Assembly: GCA_021732405.1 (NCBI GenBank)
Contig: JAKFVB010000008.1
Coordinates: forward strand, 1 to 47,324
Length of the DNA: 47,324 nt
Reading direction: 5' to 3'
Origin: Methylotenera sp.
Lineage (GTDB): Bacteria; Pseudomonadota; Gammaproteobacteria; Burkholderiales; Methylophilaceae
Both the position numbers and the translations under genes were made by a program. This document shows positions 27,141 through 38,609 of this stretch, piece by piece. The notes under the pieces were generated by a model. It had not been told where the DNA came from and searched no databases. It worked only from the letters and a program-made list of their open reading frames with translations. The stretch's first letter is position 1. Each line of letters starts with the position of its first letter.

Positions 27141-28379
27141 CTAAAAATTACCTTGAAACCACGACTTCATTTTTTCAAACAAACGCCCTACTGAACTTGA
27201 TTCCATTTGCCCACTGATTTGACGCTCTAACTGCTGCTTGCCCATCAAAATCAAACCTACCGCTGTGGCGTAACGCGGATTACTCACCACTTCGGACAAA
27301 CCACCTACATAACGTGGCATGCCTAAACGTACTGGCATGTGAAAAATCTCTTCACCCAGTTCAATCATGCCGCGCATCATCGCAGAGCCGCCTGTAATCA
27401 CAATGCCAGAAGCAATCATTTCTTCCATGCCACTGCGGCGTAATTCTTGTAATACAAACTCATACAGCTCTACCACGCGTGGCTCAATCACTTCTGCCAG
27501 CGTTTGCACCGATAATTGGCGCGCTTCACGGCCATCAACACCTGGTACTTCGACTATTTCGCGCGCATCGGCTAATTGACGTAGCGCACAACCGTATTTA
27601 ACTTTAATGTCCTCTGCCGATTGGGTTGGTGTGCGGAAAGCAACAGCTACGTCATTGGTGATTTGGTCACCCGCAATCGGTATAACAGCTGTGTGACGTA
27701 TAGACCCGTTTTTAAACACGGCAATATCCGTTGTGCCACCACCGATATCCACAATGCAAACGCCTAAATCTTTTTCATCATCGGTTAGCACAGCTACGCT
27801 GGATGCCAATGGTTGCAGAATCAAATCGCTCACTTCTAAACCGCAACGCTTGATGCACTTAACAATATTTTGTGCCGCGGCGACTGCGCCAGTGACGATA
27901 TGCACTTTGGCCTCTAATTTCATGCCGCTCATACCCAATGGGTCGCGTACGTCGTCTTGGCCATCGATAATAAATTCTTGCGTCAGAATATGTAGAATTT
28001 GTTGATCAGCTGGCAAAGCAATCGCACGCGCGGTTTCTACCACGCGATCAATATCCATTTGCGTGACTTCTGCATCTTTAATTTTGACCATGCCATGTGA
28101 GTTAAGGCTTTTAATATGGCTACCTGCAATGCCAGTAAATACCGCATTAATTTTGCAATCCGCCATCAATTCCGCTTCTTCAATCGAACGCTGAATCGCT
28201 TGCATAGTGGAATCAATATTAATCACCACGCCTTTTTTTAAGCCGCGCGATACATGCTGACCAAGGCCAATCACCTTTAGCGTACCCTCTGGCAGCAGTT
28301 CGGCCACAATGGTTACAATCTTAGATGTGCCGATATCTAAACCCACAATTAGGTTTTTATCTTCACGAACCTTACTCAT
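27141..28379 (-). CDS. ftsA: Cell division protein FtsA
   Basis: Actin-like protein tethering FtsZ to the inner membrane. 412 residues. LIVGLDIGTSKIVTIV (about 10-25) is the phosphate-1 loop; CIVDIGGGTTDIAVF (about 203-217) and IVITGGSAMMRGM (about 319-331) are further nucleotide-site signatures. The C-terminal GRLFEKMKSWFQGNF is the amphipathic membrane-targeting helix. Good Shine-Dalgarno GGGAG seven bases before ATG. Between ftsQ and ftsZ as in other proteobacteria. Confidence 0.97.
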   Translation of the reverse strand: MSKVREDKNLIVGLDIGTSKIVTIVAELLPEGTLKVIGLGQHVSRGLKKGVVINIDSTMQAIQRSIEEAELMADCKINAVFTGIAGSHIKSLNSHGMVKIKDAEVTQMDIDRVVETARAIALPADQQILHILTQEFIIDGQDDVRDPLGMSGMKLEAKVHIVTGAVAAAQNIVKCIKRCGLEVSDLILQPLASSVAVLTDDEKDLGVCIVDIGGGTTDIAVFKNGSIRHTAVIPIAGDQITNDVAVAFRTPTQSAEDIKVKYGCALRQLADAREIVEVPGVDGREARQLSVQTLAEVIEPRVVELYEFVLQELRRSGMEEMIASGIVITGGSAMMRGMIELGEEIFHMPVRLGMPRYVGGLSEVVSNPRYATAVGLILMGKQQLERQISGQMESSSVGRLFEKMKSWFQGNF

Positions 28380-28412
28380 TATTTACTCCCTTTTTCATTT
28401 TTAACCCTTAGC

Positions 28413-29240
28413 CTAAGCCCTAGCCGATGTGGCAGGAGCCATTGTTACTGGCTTTGCTTTAATCGCTGCGGGCACTGGTTTAATCAGTGCTGGTTTAATC
28501 GGCACTGCTTTAATTGGCATTTGTTTTGCAGAAATCGCACTTAAGCCAGCAGGCTTGCGCACTGCAAAGCCATTTGGATAACGCAAATCTGCATAGGCCA
28601 CTTGTACATTTAGCTGGCTCAATGTGGATTGATAAGCACCTGCAAACTTATTCAAACGCGCATCCATATCCACACGACCCAATGCAATCAACAGGCCTTT
28701 ATCTGTTTTAATCTCCCAAGAGCGGCGCGGAGATAAGGTTACTTGTGCGATTTTGATATTGGCTTTATTCAAAATCTGGCTATAACTGCCATAGCTTTTG
28801 GTCACCTCCATCACGCCATCGCCTGGGCCGTAAAACACGGGCAATTCAGCATCCGTAGCTGCCTGAAACAATTCACCGTGCGTATTCACCAAGGCGATAT
28901 TGCCCCAGCGCGCAAGAGCCTGATGCTCTTCAATTGCGACTTCTAACTGGTCTGGCCAGTGACGGCGCACGCTAACCTCACGCGCCCAAGGTAATTTTTG
29001 AAAAGCATCGCGCGCTTTTACTAAATCCAAGGTAAAAAAGTTACCTTTCAGGTGTTTAGCCACAATCAATTTAATTTGTTCACGGTTCACATGCACTAAC
29101 TGCCCATCAATTTTCACTTCGCGTAGCGGAAAAATAGGCAAATGCACCACCACAAACACCAAGGCGTAAAGCATCAACACCACTGAGATGGCGTATAGTA
29201 AATTGGCGAACCAATTGAGTAGGCGGGGTTTATCCCACAT
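28413..29240 (-). CDS. ftsQ: Cell division protein FtsQ
   Basis: Bitopic inner-membrane divisome protein. TM segment about residues 13-33, a POTRA domain ([18 protein letters not shown], about 40-57, then [22 protein letters not shown]), and the FtsQ/DivIB core to about residue 232. The start overlaps the ddl stop by 11 bases, implying coupling. Odd feature: a C-terminal tail (about 240-275) of repeated K-P-alanine/isoleucine units absent from E. coli FtsQ, encoded by near-repeated DNA. Order ddl-ftsQ-ftsA is standard. Confidence 0.94.
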   Translation of the reverse strand: MWDKPRLLNWFANLLYAISVVLMLYALVFVVVHLPIFPLREVKIDGQLVHVNREQIKLIVAKHLKGNFFTLDLVKARDAFQKLPWAREVSVRRHWPDQLEVAIEEHQALARWGNIALVNTHGELFQAATDAELPVFYGPGDGVMEVTKSYGSYSQILNKANIKIAQVTLSPRRSWEIKTDKGLLIALGRVDMDARLNKFAGAYQSTLSQLNVQVAYADLRYPNGFAVRKPAGLSAISAKQMPIKAVPIKPALIKPVPAAIKAKPVTMAPATSARA

Positions 29241-30147
29241 TTTTATGGCCTAAGGTCATGCTTAAAATTTTCACTACCAATTCATCAAAACTGACACCTG
29301 CGGCTTTTGCGGCCATTGGTACCAAGCTATGGTCTGTCATACCTGGACTGGTATTTACTTCTAAAAAGTAATGATTACCTTCTTCATCCATTAAAAAATC
29401 CACTCTACCCCAACCACTGCAACCAATGGCGCGGAATGCCTGCAACGCCTCTTGCTGAATGACCGCTTCTTTTTCTGCACTTAATCCACTTGGGCAGCGA
29501 TACTCCGTGTCATCGCGCAAATATTTGGCTTCAAAATCATAAAACTCATTTTTAGGCACGATTCTAATAATCGGCAAAGCTTCATCACCTAAAATGCCTA
29601 CGGTGTATTCACCACCACCCACAAATTGCTCTGCAATCACCAGTGGGTCCGCTTTTGCTGCCAGTTCATAAGCGGCTTTTAATCCGCCAGCTGTTTTTAC
29701 TTTACTAATGCCAATGCTAGAGCCTTCATTGGCTGGTTTTACAAACAGTGGCAAACCCAGTTTTTTCTCAATTGCTGCAAAATCGCTATTTGCAGTCACT
29801 ACTTCAAAATCTGGTGTGGCAACACCAACCGCACGCCACATCAATTTAGTGCGCCATTTATCCATGCCCAAGCTAGACGCCATGACACCGCTACCGGTAA
29901 ATGGAATATCCATTAATTCCAGCGCACCTTGAATCGTGCCGTCTTCACCATAGCGGCCGTGCAGTGAGATAAATGCGCGGTCAAACTTGCTCAATTCGCT
30001 TAACGCTTCCGTTGCAGGGTCAAACGCGACCGCATCCACACCTTGGCGTTTTAACGCCGCCAGCACTGCCGAGCCGCTTTTAATTGACACTTCACGCTCG
30101 CCTGATTTGCCACCAAATAAAACGGCTATTTTTCCAAATTTATTCAT
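29230..30147 (-). CDS. ddl: D-alanine-D-alanine ligase
   Basis: ATP-grasp enzyme making D-Ala-D-Ala for the peptidoglycan stem. Signatures: [17 protein letters not shown] (about 9-25), [16 protein letters not shown] (about 60-75), [15 protein letters not shown] (about 142-156), and [17 protein letters not shown] near the end. I choose ATG 30147 (305 aa), which has GGTGAG seven bases upstream and overlaps the murB stop by 8 bases; a TTG at 30162 would lengthen it by five residues. Both ends overlap neighbours, so it lies firmly in the dcw operon. Confidence 0.95.
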   Translation of the reverse strand: MNKFGKIAVLFGGKSGEREVSIKSGSAVLAALKRQGVDAVAFDPATEALSELSKFDRAFISLHGRYGEDGTIQGALELMDIPFTGSGVMASSLGMDKWRTKLMWRAVGVATPDFEVVTANSDFAAIEKKLGLPLFVKPANEGSSIGISKVKTAGGLKAAYELAAKADPLVIAEQFVGGGEYTVGILGDEALPIIRIVPKNEFYDFEAKYLRDDTEYRCPSGLSAEKEAVIQQEALQAFRAIGCSGWGRVDFLMDEEGNHYFLEVNTSPGMTDHSLVPMAAKAAGVSFDELVVKILSMTLGHKNVG

Positions 30148-31039
30148 TGCTGTACTCACCAATTACTCTTACCTCTTGTTGTAATGCCACACCCTGTTTA
30201 TCCAACACGGTGTCCTTCATGTGCCTAATTAATAATTCAATATCCAGTGCCGTACACTCACCCACATTCACAATAAAATTAGCATGCTTGGGTGACACTT
30301 GCGCACCGCCAATTTGATAACCTTTTAAGCCACTGGCTTCAATCAATCTTGCCGCAAAATCGCCATGCGGGTTTCTAAAAGTGGAGCCTGCACTTGGTAA
30401 ATTCAGCGGCTGACTAGCCAAACGAGTTGCCAATAAATTTTTAATCTTTCTCAGCGATTCATTGACTTCACCTAACTCCAGTTCAAACCATGCGCCCAAA
30501 AACCATTCGTCTGGCACTGGCATTTCCACATGGCGATAGCTGGCAATGAATTCCGACACATTACGTACATGCGTCATACCGTTTCTATCTATCATTAATA
30601 CTTGATGCACAATATTCCAAGTTTCACTGCCATAACAACCCGCATTCATCGCCAGCGCGCCGCCAACAGTGCCTGGAATGCCTGCCATGAACTCTGCGCC
30701 CTCTTTGCTATTATTCGCGCTAAATCTGGCTAGCTTTCCGCAAGTCACACCCGCTTCGGCATAGATATACTGTCCATCCACTCGCAAATCATTTAAGGCT
30801 TGGTGCATGACAACAACGGTGCCACGTACACCACCATCGCGCACTAATAAATTACTACCCAAACCCATAAAAACAATCGGTTCTGCATGATCCAAGCTTT
30901 GCAAAAATGTCTGCAGTTCGCCTAGGCTTTCAGCAATAAACACACGGTCAGCATTGCCTCCCACGCGCCAGCTGGTATAACGTGCCAAAGGCTCGTTTTT
31001 CAGCAATTGCGATTTAGCTTGTTGGCTGGCTTGTGTCAT
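30140..31039 (-). CDS. murB: UDP-N-acetylenolpyruvoylglucosamine reductase
   Basis: FAD-dependent reductase making UDP-N-acetylmuramic acid. 299 residues, type II-like (the shorter form). [14 protein letters not shown] (about 21-34) and [16 protein letters not shown] (about 58-73) are FAD-site signatures; [19 protein letters not shown] (about 119-137) and [12 protein letters not shown] (about 220-231) with the catalytic serine follow. Its ATG overlaps the murC stop as TAATG. Confidence 0.96.
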   Translation of the reverse strand: MTQASQQAKSQLLKNEPLARYTSWRVGGNADRVFIAESLGELQTFLQSLDHAEPIVFMGLGSNLLVRDGGVRGTVVVMHQALNDLRVDGQYIYAEAGVTCGKLARFSANNSKEGAEFMAGIPGTVGGALAMNAGCYGSETWNIVHQVLMIDRNGMTHVRNVSEFIASYRHVEMPVPDEWFLGAWFELELGEVNESLRKIKNLLATRLASQPLNLPSAGSTFRNPHGDFAARLIEASGLKGYQIGGAQVSPKHANFIVNVGECTALDIELLIRHMKDTVLDKQGVALQQEVRVIGEYSNE

Positions 31040-32472
31040 TAACTGACCAACTCCTTATTTTGCGCATATGCTTGTTCTTTCGTTTTGGCCGCCACTTGGC
31101 CAATAGAACCTGCGCCCATCACAATCACGACGTCATTTGCCTGCACTATATTCAAAATAGCGGCTGGCAATTCATCTGTTGACTCTACAAACTGCGGCTC
31201 TACTTTGCCCGCCAAGCGGATTGAGCGAATCAAGCTGCGCGTATCGGCTGCCACGATTGGCGCTTCGCCCGCAGAATAGACTTCTGTCAGCAATACTGAA
31301 TCTGCAGTTGAAAGCACGCGGACGAAATCCTCAAAACAATCTCTTGTTCTGGTATAGCGGTGCGGCTGAAACGCCATCACTAAGCGCCTATTAGGAAAGG
31401 CACCGCGCGCCGCCGCAATCACTGCTTGCATCTCAACTGGATGATGGCCGTAATCATCGATTAGGGTAAATGTGCCACCTGCTTTTGCATCTGCTTGGTT
31501 TACAGCTACTTCGCCATAGCGCTCAAAACGCCTGCCTACGCCTTTAAATTCTGCAAGCGCTTTAATAATCGCCGCATCGCTCACGTTTAACTCACTGGCA
31601 ATCGCAATCGCTGCCAGCGCATTTAATACATAATGATTACCTGGCAAATTAAGCGTTACATCAAACGTGGTGGTCACACCATTGATACGCTCAACCGTAA
31701 AATGCATCTGGCCGTTATCGGCGCGCACGTTTTTGGCACGAATGCGCGCATCTTCACTCATGCCATAGGTCATGATTGGTTTAGTGATGCGCGGTAATAT
31801 TTCGCGGATATTCGCATCATCGATACACACCACCGCCATGCCCCAAAAAGGTAATTGCTGCAAAAATTCCACAAACGCGCTTTTTAATTTTTCAAAGCTG
31901 TGCTCATAGGTATCCATATGGTCCTGGTCGATATTGGTGACCACTGCCATTACAGGTGTTAAGTGCAAGAATGAAGCATCCGATTCGTCCGCCTCAGCCA
32001 CGATATATTCACCTGTACCCAAGCGCGCATTGGCACTGGCGGCTTCTAACTTGCCGCCAATAACAAAAGTTGGGTCCATGCCCGCTTCATTTAAAATACT
32101 GGCAATTAAGCTGGTAGTAGTGGTTTTGCCATGCGTACCAGCAACAGCTATACCTTGCCTAAAGCGCATTAACTCAGCCAACATAAGCGCGCGTGGTATC
32201 ACTGGGATATTCTTCGCACGCGCAGCGATCACTTCTGGATTCGCTTCGTTTACCGCACTCGACACCACGACTACATCCGCATTTTTCAGGTTTTCTGTGG
32301 CATGGCCTTGATAGACAGTTGCACCAAAACCAGCCAAGCGCTTGGTAGTAGCGTTGCTGGCTAAATCAGAGCCTGACACTTGAAAATCCAGATTGATTAG
32401 CACCTCAGCAATGCCGCTCATGCCTGCACCGCCGATACCAATAAAATGGATATTCTTTACTTTGTGCTTCAT
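31039..32472 (-). CDS. murC: UDP-N-acetylmuramate-L-alanine ligase
   Basis: Adds the first stem-peptide residue. Mur ligase of about 477 residues from ATG 32472, which overlaps the murG stop as ATGA. A farther start at 32490 would lie inside murG. Signatures: [17 protein letters not shown] (about 8-24), ATP loop [14 protein letters not shown] (about 110-123), [11 protein letters not shown] (about 340-350), [17 protein letters not shown]. Followed immediately by murB. Confidence 0.96.
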   Translation of the reverse strand: MKHKVKNIHFIGIGGAGMSGIAEVLINLDFQVSGSDLASNATTKRLAGFGATVYQGHATENLKNADVVVVSSAVNEANPEVIAARAKNIPVIPRALMLAELMRFRQGIAVAGTHGKTTTTSLIASILNEAGMDPTFVIGGKLEAASANARLGTGEYIVAEADESDASFLHLTPVMAVVTNIDQDHMDTYEHSFEKLKSAFVEFLQQLPFWGMAVVCIDDANIREILPRITKPIMTYGMSEDARIRAKNVRADNGQMHFTVERINGVTTTFDVTLNLPGNHYVLNALAAIAIASELNVSDAAIIKALAEFKGVGRRFERYGEVAVNQADAKAGGTFTLIDDYGHHPVEMQAVIAAARGAFPNRRLVMAFQPHRYTRTRDCFEDFVRVLSTADSVLLTEVYSAGEAPIVAADTRSLIRSIRLAGKVEPQFVESTDELPAAILNIVQANDVVIVMGAGSIGQVAAKTKEQAYAQNKELVS

Positions 32473-33560
32473 AGCGCCAACTCCATACAAATTTTCGCAA
32501 CTGTCGCCGTTGCCTCTGGTTTAGCTAATTGCTTCGCTTTAACAGCCATTTCCAAGCAAATTTCACGCGTTAAACTGCGCAACATTTCAGTGGCCTTTTG
32601 CACACTAAATTCAGTTTGTTGAATCAGTTTTGCTGCACCTGCATCGCTTAAATATTGTGCGTTATAAGTTTGGTGGTCATCCACTGCATGAGGAAATGGC
32701 ACCAGAATACTGGCTACACCAACGCAGGCCAATTCAGCTACGGTGAGCGCGCCTGCACGGCAAATAACAATGTCTGCCCAAGCATACATTTCGGCCATGT
32801 TATTGATAAAAGCTTTAGCGTCCGCCTGCACATTAGCGGTTTGGTAATTGGCTTGCAGTGCGGCGATATGTTTTTCACCCGCCTGATGCACAACATTAAA
32901 CTGACCACTGGATAAGTTGGCTAAGGCTTTGGGTAGCACATCATTCAGTGCTGCTGCACCCAAGCTACCGCCAACTACCAGCAAATTCAGTTTGCCAGTG
33001 CGCTGGCTATACCTTAGCTCTGGCGATGCTGACTGCGTGATGTCTTGACGTACAGGATTGCCAACCAGTATTGCCTTATCTTCAAAAGCAGATGGGAAAG
33101 CGGCCAAAGTTTTATCTGCAATCAAGCTCAAGGTTTTATTGGTTAAGCCTGCAATCGAATTTTGCTCATGAATCACCAATGGCCTGCCTAGCAATTTGGC
33201 CATCATGCCGCCAGGAAAAGCGGCAAAGCCGCCCATACCTAACACCACATCTGGCTGATACTGGCGAATTGCAGCAAAACTTTGCTTAAAAGCGATTGCC
33301 AATTTATAAGGCAATAGCAGCCAACCTAATAATCCTTTGCCGCGTACGCCGCGCATGGTGATTGTGGCTTTGCTGTAATCTTTGCCTTCAATTAATCGGT
33401 TTTCCATACCACCTGCTGTACACAACCACACCACATTCCAGCCATGCTCTTTTAAATAATCGGCAACCGCCATAGCGGGATAAACGTGACCACCCGTGCC
33501 GCCAGCCATAATCATGATGGTAAATTTGCCAAACTGAGTAACTGGGCTACTTAGCATCAT
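32469..33560 (-). CDS. murG: Lipid II synthase MurG (UDP-GlcNAc transferase)
   Basis: Adds GlcNAc to lipid I at the inner face of the membrane. 363 residues. [20 protein letters not shown] (about 17-36) is the first glycine-rich loop, then [14 protein letters not shown] (about 188-201) and [12 protein letters not shown] (about 258-269). The ATG at 33560 overlaps the ftsW stop as ATGA. The first 12 residues before the family core are slightly long; a start at M15 or M17 would fit the core but loses the overlap. Confidence 0.96.
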   Translation of the reverse strand: MMLSSPVTQFGKFTIMIMAGGTGGHVYPAMAVADYLKEHGWNVVWLCTAGGMENRLIEGKDYSKATITMRGVRGKGLLGWLLLPYKLAIAFKQSFAAIRQYQPDVVLGMGGFAAFPGGMMAKLLGRPLVIHEQNSIAGLTNKTLSLIADKTLAAFPSAFEDKAILVGNPVRQDITQSASPELRYSQRTGKLNLLVVGGSLGAAALNDVLPKALANLSSGQFNVVHQAGEKHIAALQANYQTANVQADAKAFINNMAEMYAWADIVICRAGALTVAELACVGVASILVPFPHAVDDHQTYNAQYLSDAGAAKLIQQTEFSVQKATEMLRSLTREICLEMAVKAKQLAKPEATATVAKICMELAL

Positions 33561-34723
33561 GCTGGCAGCCCTTTCTGTAATCTTCTGTTCTCAAAATCAA
33601 TTCTGAGCAACACCGCCATCGCGATGCAATTAGCCAAAATGCCGCTGCCGCCAAAAGATAAAAATGGTAACGTTAAGCCTTTAGTCGGCAGCACACCCAT
33701 ATTCACGCCAATATTAATAATCGCCTGCGCGCCAATCCATACACCTAAACCTTGTGCCAGTAATGCAGCAAAATAGCGTTCATTCGCTACGGCTTCTTTG
33801 CCTATTCCAAACGCGCGAATCACAATCCAGCTAAACAGGCCTAAAATAGTTAACACTCCAACAAAGCCTAATTCTTCCGCAATCACGGCCAATAAAAAGT
33901 CAGTGTGTGCTTCTGGTAAGTAAAGTAACTTTTCAACACTGGCGCCCAAGCCAACGCCAAACCATTCACCTCGCCCAAAAGCAATCAGTGCATGTGATAA
34001 CTGGTAACCTGTATCGAAAGGGTCTGCCCATGGATTTAAATAGCCAGTCACACGCTTTAAACGGTAAGGTGAGCTGACGATCAGGCCATAAATAGCCACC
34101 GGCAATAGGGCCAATAGCGCAATAAATATTTTGACATTGATGCCGCCCAGCCAAAGTATGGATATGGATATTGCGGCAACCACTGCAAACGCACCTAAAT
34201 CTGGCTCACGCAATAATAAAAATCCAACTAATACCATCACCGCAACCATTGGTAAAAAGCCGCGTACAAAGCTATCCATTTGGGCCGATTTACGCACGGC
34301 ATAATCGGCTACGTACATGGCAGCAAATAGCTTCACAAATTCGGATGGCTGTAAATTAACCACAAACAAAGATAGCCAACGTTGGCTACCGTTTACATCG
34401 CGCCCAATGCCTGGAATCAACACCAATACCAGCAAAAATAATCCCGCCAGAAATAAATATGGCGCCATTTTTTGCCACCAAGCAACTGGAACTTGAAATG
34501 CGACAAAGGCGGCGAATAGGCCAACGCCTATGTAAATAGCTTGGCGAATTAAATAATAGGTGCTTTGATAACCCACATGCTTATCGGCTTCGGCAATCGC
34601 GATAGAGGCGGAATACACCATCACCAAGCCAAAACCCAGCAATATCAAAGTTACCCACAGCAACATTTGGTCGTAGCTGGTGGCATTAATCCGTTCGTTG
34701 CTGTGCATGACAGGTGCTAACAT
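33557..34723 (-). CDS. ftsW: Septal peptidoglycan polymerase FtsW (SEDS family)
   Basis: Ten-helix membrane glycosyltransferase of the divisome, acting with FtsI. 388 residues, hydrophobic throughout. Signatures: GLVMVYSAS (about 34-42), [20 protein letters not shown] (about 125-144), [10 protein letters not shown] (about 167-176), [22 protein letters not shown], and [10 protein letters not shown] near the end. Start ATG 34723 or 34708; both give the same core. 11 bp after murD. Confidence 0.96.
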   Translation of the reverse strand: MLAPVMHSNERINATSYDQMLLWVTLILLGFGLVMVYSASIAIAEADKHVGYQSTYYLIRQAIYIGVGLFAAFVAFQVPVAWWQKMAPYLFLAGLFLLVLVLIPGIGRDVNGSQRWLSLFVVNLQPSEFVKLFAAMYVADYAVRKSAQMDSFVRGFLPMVAVMVLVGFLLLREPDLGAFAVVAAISISILWLGGINVKIFIALLALLPVAIYGLIVSSPYRLKRVTGYLNPWADPFDTGYQLSHALIAFGRGEWFGVGLGASVEKLLYLPEAHTDFLLAVIAEELGFVGVLTILGLFSWIVIRAFGIGKEAVANERYFAALLAQGLGVWIGAQAIINIGVNMGVLPTKGLTLPFLSFGGSGILANCIAMAVLLRIDFENRRLQKGLPA

Positions 34724-34733
34724 ATTGAAAGTC

Positions 34734-36119
34734 CTAGCATATGGCCACCTGTGCTGAATATGCTTGCAAGCGTTTTACTGACTCTATAAATACTTCGGCA
34801 CGATGCACATAATTTTTAAACATATCAAAGCTGGCACAAGCGGGCGATAACAATACGGCATCGCCCGTTTGTGCTACTTTTTTGGCGATATTCACCGCTT
34901 CTGGTAAATCAGCAGCATGGTACATAGGCACATTTGCATTCATTAAAACGCTTTCAATTAATGCCGCATCGCGCCCGATTAACACTACCGCACGCGCATT
35001 ATTTTGAACAACTGCTAATAAAGGTGAAAAGTCTTGGCCTTTGCCATCGCCACCAGCAATTAGCACTACTTTTTGCGACTTACCTTGTTTTGTCATCCCA
35101 GCAATTGCGGCGCAAGTTGCGCCTACATTGGTGCCTTTTGAGTCGTCGTAATAATCCACCTCATCAATGGTCGCCACCCATTGCACACGGTGAGGCAAGC
35201 CTTTAAAGTCACTTAACGCTTTTATGATTGCTGTTTTTTCTACACCAATCGCGCTGCACAAGGCCATCGCCGCAAGCGCATTCGCAACGTTATGCAAACC
35301 TGTTATATGAAGTTGGCTGGCTTTCATTATTTTGCGCTGACCACTAGTTAAGTATTGCATGCCATCCGATTCAACCAAGCCAAAGTCTTGCTTTTCTGAT
35401 GATGCATTTAAGCCAAATGTGACCGTATGCTTGGCCGTCATAGCCAATGTAGCGGCATCATCGCGATTTAATACAGCCGCTTTTGTATGCGCAAAAATGC
35501 GTGCCTTTGCAGCAATATAAGCGTCAATGTCCGCATAGCGGTCCATATGGTCTTCACTGATATTTAGCACAGTAGCGCTATCACATTTGAGATGATGCGT
35601 TGTTTCTAACTGAAAACTAGAAAGCTCTAACACATACACATCAGGGGCTTCCATCATCAGCGCCTCTAGCACTGGCAAACCAATATTGCCTGCCACAATA
35701 GTTTTTAAGCCCGCTTCTTTACAAATTTCGCCCACTAAACTTGTAACCGTGGTTTTGCCGTTTGACCCAGTAATCGCAATCACTTTGGATTCTTTAGGTC
35801 GATATTGAGCAAACAACTCCACATCACCAATCACAGGTATTCCTGCCTGAATAGCCGCTTGTACTGCTGGTTCACTTATCGCTACACCTGGGCTAATCAC
35901 AATTAAATCGGCTTGCCTAAACATTGCTGAGTCAAATGCTCCAGTGTAAATTTGCACTTGCGGCATGCGCTTCATCACATGATCTACACTGGGTGGGTTA
36001 ACGCGTGAATCGGCGACTGACAAAATGGCACCTTGGCGCTCAAGCCAATGCAAGGCAGATAGGCCTGTGTCGCCTAGGCCTAATACCAATACTTTTTTGT
36101 CTTTTAATGCGATTTTCAT
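34734..36119 (-). CDS. murD: UDP-N-acetylmuramoylalanine-D-glutamate ligase
   Basis: Adds D-glutamate to the stem peptide. 461 residues. [15 protein letters not shown] (about 12-26) is the N-terminal nucleotide fold, [17 protein letters not shown] (about 115-131) the ATP loop, and [15 protein letters not shown] (about 329-343), [27 protein letters not shown] complete the family pattern. 10 bp after mraY. Confidence 0.97.
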   Translation of the reverse strand: MKIALKDKKVLVLGLGDTGLSALHWLERQGAILSVADSRVNPPSVDHVMKRMPQVQIYTGAFDSAMFRQADLIVISPGVAISEPAVQAAIQAGIPVIGDVELFAQYRPKESKVIAITGSNGKTTVTSLVGEICKEAGLKTIVAGNIGLPVLEALMMEAPDVYVLELSSFQLETTHHLKCDSATVLNISEDHMDRYADIDAYIAAKARIFAHTKAAVLNRDDAATLAMTAKHTVTFGLNASSEKQDFGLVESDGMQYLTSGQRKIMKASQLHITGLHNVANALAAMALCSAIGVEKTAIIKALSDFKGLPHRVQWVATIDEVDYYDDSKGTNVGATCAAIAGMTKQGKSQKVVLIAGGDGKGQDFSPLLAVVQNNARAVVLIGRDAALIESVLMNANVPMYHAADLPEAVNIAKKVAQTGDAVLLSPACASFDMFKNYVHRAEVFIESVKRLQAYSAQVAIC

Positions 36120-36129
36120 CTAATTTGAT

Positions 36130-37233
36130 TTATCTTAATTTCAATGTAGCAAGGCCAATTAACACCAACATCATGGTAATAATCCAGAAGCGCACCACGA
36201 CTTGCGTCTCTTTCCAGCCCTTTTGTTCATAATGGTGATGCAATGGCGCCATCAAAAAAATGCGCTGGCCCACGCCTGTTTTAAATTTGGTGTATTTGAA
36301 ATACAGCACCTGTAGTGCAACTGAAAACGTTTCCACCACAAACACGCCGCCCATAATAAACAGCACAACCTCTTGGCGCACAATCACCGCTACCACGCCC
36401 AAGGCGGCGCCCAAAGCCAATGCGCCTACATCACCCATAAACACTTCGGCTGGGTAAGCGTTGAACCATAAGAAACCTAAACCAGCACCTGCCATGGCAG
36501 CGCAAAACACCATCATCTCGCCTGCACCTGCCACATAAGGAATTCCCAAGTATTTTGAGAAATACAAATGCCCTGCCACATAAGCAAATATCGCTAGCGC
36601 ACTGCCCACCATCACCGTTGGCATAATGGCCAAACCATCCAAGCCGTCGGTTAAATTCACCGCATTGCTAGAGCCAACGATGACTAAATAAGTCAGCAAA
36701 ATAAAGCCCACAGCGCCTAAAGGCAACACCAAGGTTTTAAAGAATGGAAAAATCAATGTGGTTTCCGCAGGATGGCTGGATGTTTGATACAAAAATATCG
36801 CAACACCTAGCCCAATTATGCTTTGCCAAAAATATTTGGCTTTGGCCGATAAACCTTTTGGATTTTTGTAGACCACTTTGCGGTAGTCATCTACCCAACC
36901 AATCGCGCCAAATCCTAGCGTGGTAACCAATACCACCCAAATATATTTATTATGCAAATCGCCCCACAAGATGGTGGCGATACCAATCGCCACCAGTATC
37001 AGCGCGCCACCCATGGTAGGCGTGCCTGCTTTTACCAAATGTGTTTGTGGGCCATCATCGCGCACGGCTTGCCCTACTTTATATTCAGTGAGTTTGCGAA
37101 TCATTTTTGGCCCAACCATAAATGAAATCATCAGCGCAGTTAATGTCGCCAACACAGCACGCAGCGTAATGTAGTTAAATACGTTAAAACCGCGAATATC
37201 GTGCGCTAAATACCTAGCAAGTTCTAATAACAT
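36130..37233 (-). CDS. mraY: Phospho-N-acetylmuramoyl-pentapeptide transferase (lipid I synthase)
   Basis: Ten-helix membrane enzyme that loads the UDP-MurNAc pentapeptide onto undecaprenyl phosphate. 367 residues. Signatures: [11 protein letters not shown] (about 71-81), the acidic [23 protein letters not shown] (by position about 111-133), [13 protein letters not shown] (about 193-205) and HHHYEQKGW near the end. The start has GGAGG seven bases upstream and overlaps the murF stop by 10 bases. Confidence 0.97.
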   Translation of the reverse strand: MLLELARYLAHDIRGFNVFNYITLRAVLATLTALMISFMVGPKMIRKLTEYKVGQAVRDDGPQTHLVKAGTPTMGGALILVAIGIATILWGDLHNKYIWVVLVTTLGFGAIGWVDDYRKVVYKNPKGLSAKAKYFWQSIIGLGVAIFLYQTSSHPAETTLIFPFFKTLVLPLGAVGFILLTYLVIVGSSNAVNLTDGLDGLAIMPTVMVGSALAIFAYVAGHLYFSKYLGIPYVAGAGEMMVFCAAMAGAGLGFLWFNAYPAEVFMGDVGALALGAALGVVAVIVRQEVVLFIMGGVFVVETFSVALQVLYFKYTKFKTGVGQRIFLMAPLHHHYEQKGWKETQVVVRFWIITMMLVLIGLATLKLR

Positions 37234-38609
37234 TGGGCGTCCTCCATTAAACTTTTTTCTGGATTTTGTTGTGTTAAGTGCTCTACTACGCGCTCCATTT
37301 TCATAAAACGTGAACCCTTAACCAAAACCGTTGTGTTTTTTTGCATTAATTTTTTTGTATTGCTAATCACATCATCCAGCACTGAAAAATGTTGCGCACC
37401 CTCACCAAAGGCGTTCGCCGCATGCACACTTAATGCACCAAAAACCAGCAAATTCTTGACCCCATTTTGTTTGGCATACAAGCCAACATCTGCATGCATA
37501 TTTGCCGCATCTGCGCCCAATTCACCCATATCGCCCATTACGAAAATACGTGCACCATCGAACGCCACCAGCACATCAATGGCTGCCTTCATTGAGTCAG
37601 GATTAGCGTTATAAGTATCATCAATTAAAAGCGCACCGTTTAAGCCAGCCTTTCGCTGCAGGCGGCTACGCACGGCTTGCATATTTTGTAAGCCATCTGC
37701 TATATCCTGATTACTAATACCCAAAGCCGCCGCCGCCGCACTGGCTGCCAGCGCATTCGCAATATTGTGCTTACCTAACACATTTAATTTAAAGTCAACT
37801 TTCCCTGTTGGAGTGGTTAATTCAACATGACTTAAACTGTCAATTTCTTGATATTTAGCGCTTACATCAGCCACTTTATTTAAGCTAAACGTGAGCACTT
37901 TTTTACCAATAGTTAACGCTTGCCAATAGCCAAAAAATGCATCATCGGCATTGATAACGGCAACTCCATTTGTACTTAGGCCATTGAAAATCTCACCTTT
38001 AGCTTTGGCGATATTTTCGCGCGAACCTAACTCGCCAATATGCGCGGTGCCTGCGTTAATAATCAGCGCTACAGTTGGCTGAGCGATTTTCGTTAAATAA
38101 TCAATCTCGCCCAAATGATTCATGCCCATTTCAATCACGGCGTAAGCGTGCTGTTTACTTAATTTCAGCAAGGTTAACGGCATGCCGATGTCATTATTCA
38201 AATTTCCAACCGTGGCATGGACTTTGGCCACATCTTTTGTGGCTGCGGCCAGAATTGCACTTAACATTTCTTTGGTGGTGGTTTTACCATTGCTACCTGT
38301 AATCGCAATCACTGGAATATCAAATTGATTGCGCCAATATTTTGCCAATTGCCCAAGCGCCAAGCGCGTGTCATTTACGACAACTGCAGGCCTTGCTTTT
38401 GTTTGAGCATCTGACACTAAAACTGCGGTAGCGCCTTGCTGAATCGCTGTTTCAGCGAATTGATTACCGTCGAAATTTTCACCTTTAATCGCCACAAAAA
38501 GTTGATTACTGACAATAGCTCGGCTGTCAGTGCCTACACTTTTTACCGCAACATCTGCCCCTAATAGCTTGCCATTCACGGCTTTTGCAATGGTCGATAG
38601 CTGCATCAT
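37224..38609 (-). CDS. murF: UDP-MurNAc-tripeptide-D-alanyl-D-alanine ligase
   Basis: Adds D-Ala-D-Ala to the precursor. 461 residues. ATP loop [14 protein letters not shown] (about 104-117), [14 protein letters not shown] (about 134-147), [14 protein letters not shown] (about 158-171), and [15 protein letters not shown] (about 328-342). It overlaps murE by ATGA and mraY by 10 bases. An N-terminal MurF-type substrate domain (SVGTDSRAI) is intact. Confidence 0.97.
   Translation of the reverse strand: MMQLSTIAKAVNGKLLGADVAVKSVGTDSRAIVSNQLFVAIKGENFDGNQFAETAIQQGATAVLVSDAQTKARPAVVVNDTRLALGQLAKYWRNQFDIPVIAITGSNGKTTTKEMLSAILAAATKDVAKVHATVGNLNNDIGMPLTLLKLSKQHAYAVIEMGMNHLGEIDYLTKIAQPTVALIINAGTAHIGELGSRENIAKAKGEIFNGLSTNGVAVINADDAFFGYWQALTIGKKVLTFSLNKVADVSAKYQEIDSLSHVELTTPTGKVDFKLNVLGKHNIANALAASAAAAALGISNQDIADGLQNMQAVRSRLQRKAGLNGALLIDDTYNANPDSMKAAIDVLVAFDGARIFVMGDMGELGADAANMHADVGLYAKQNGVKNLLVFGALSVHAANAFGEGAQHFSVLDDVISNTKKLMQKNTTVLVKGSRFMKMERVVEHLTQQNPEKSLMEDAQCY

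Noticed and set aside
30151-30160. GGTGAGTACA on the minus strand near the ddl start, like half of an SlmA site
   Set aside because: Only one half of the 12-bp palindrome matches and it also serves as the ddl ribosome-binding region; chance similarity is enough.
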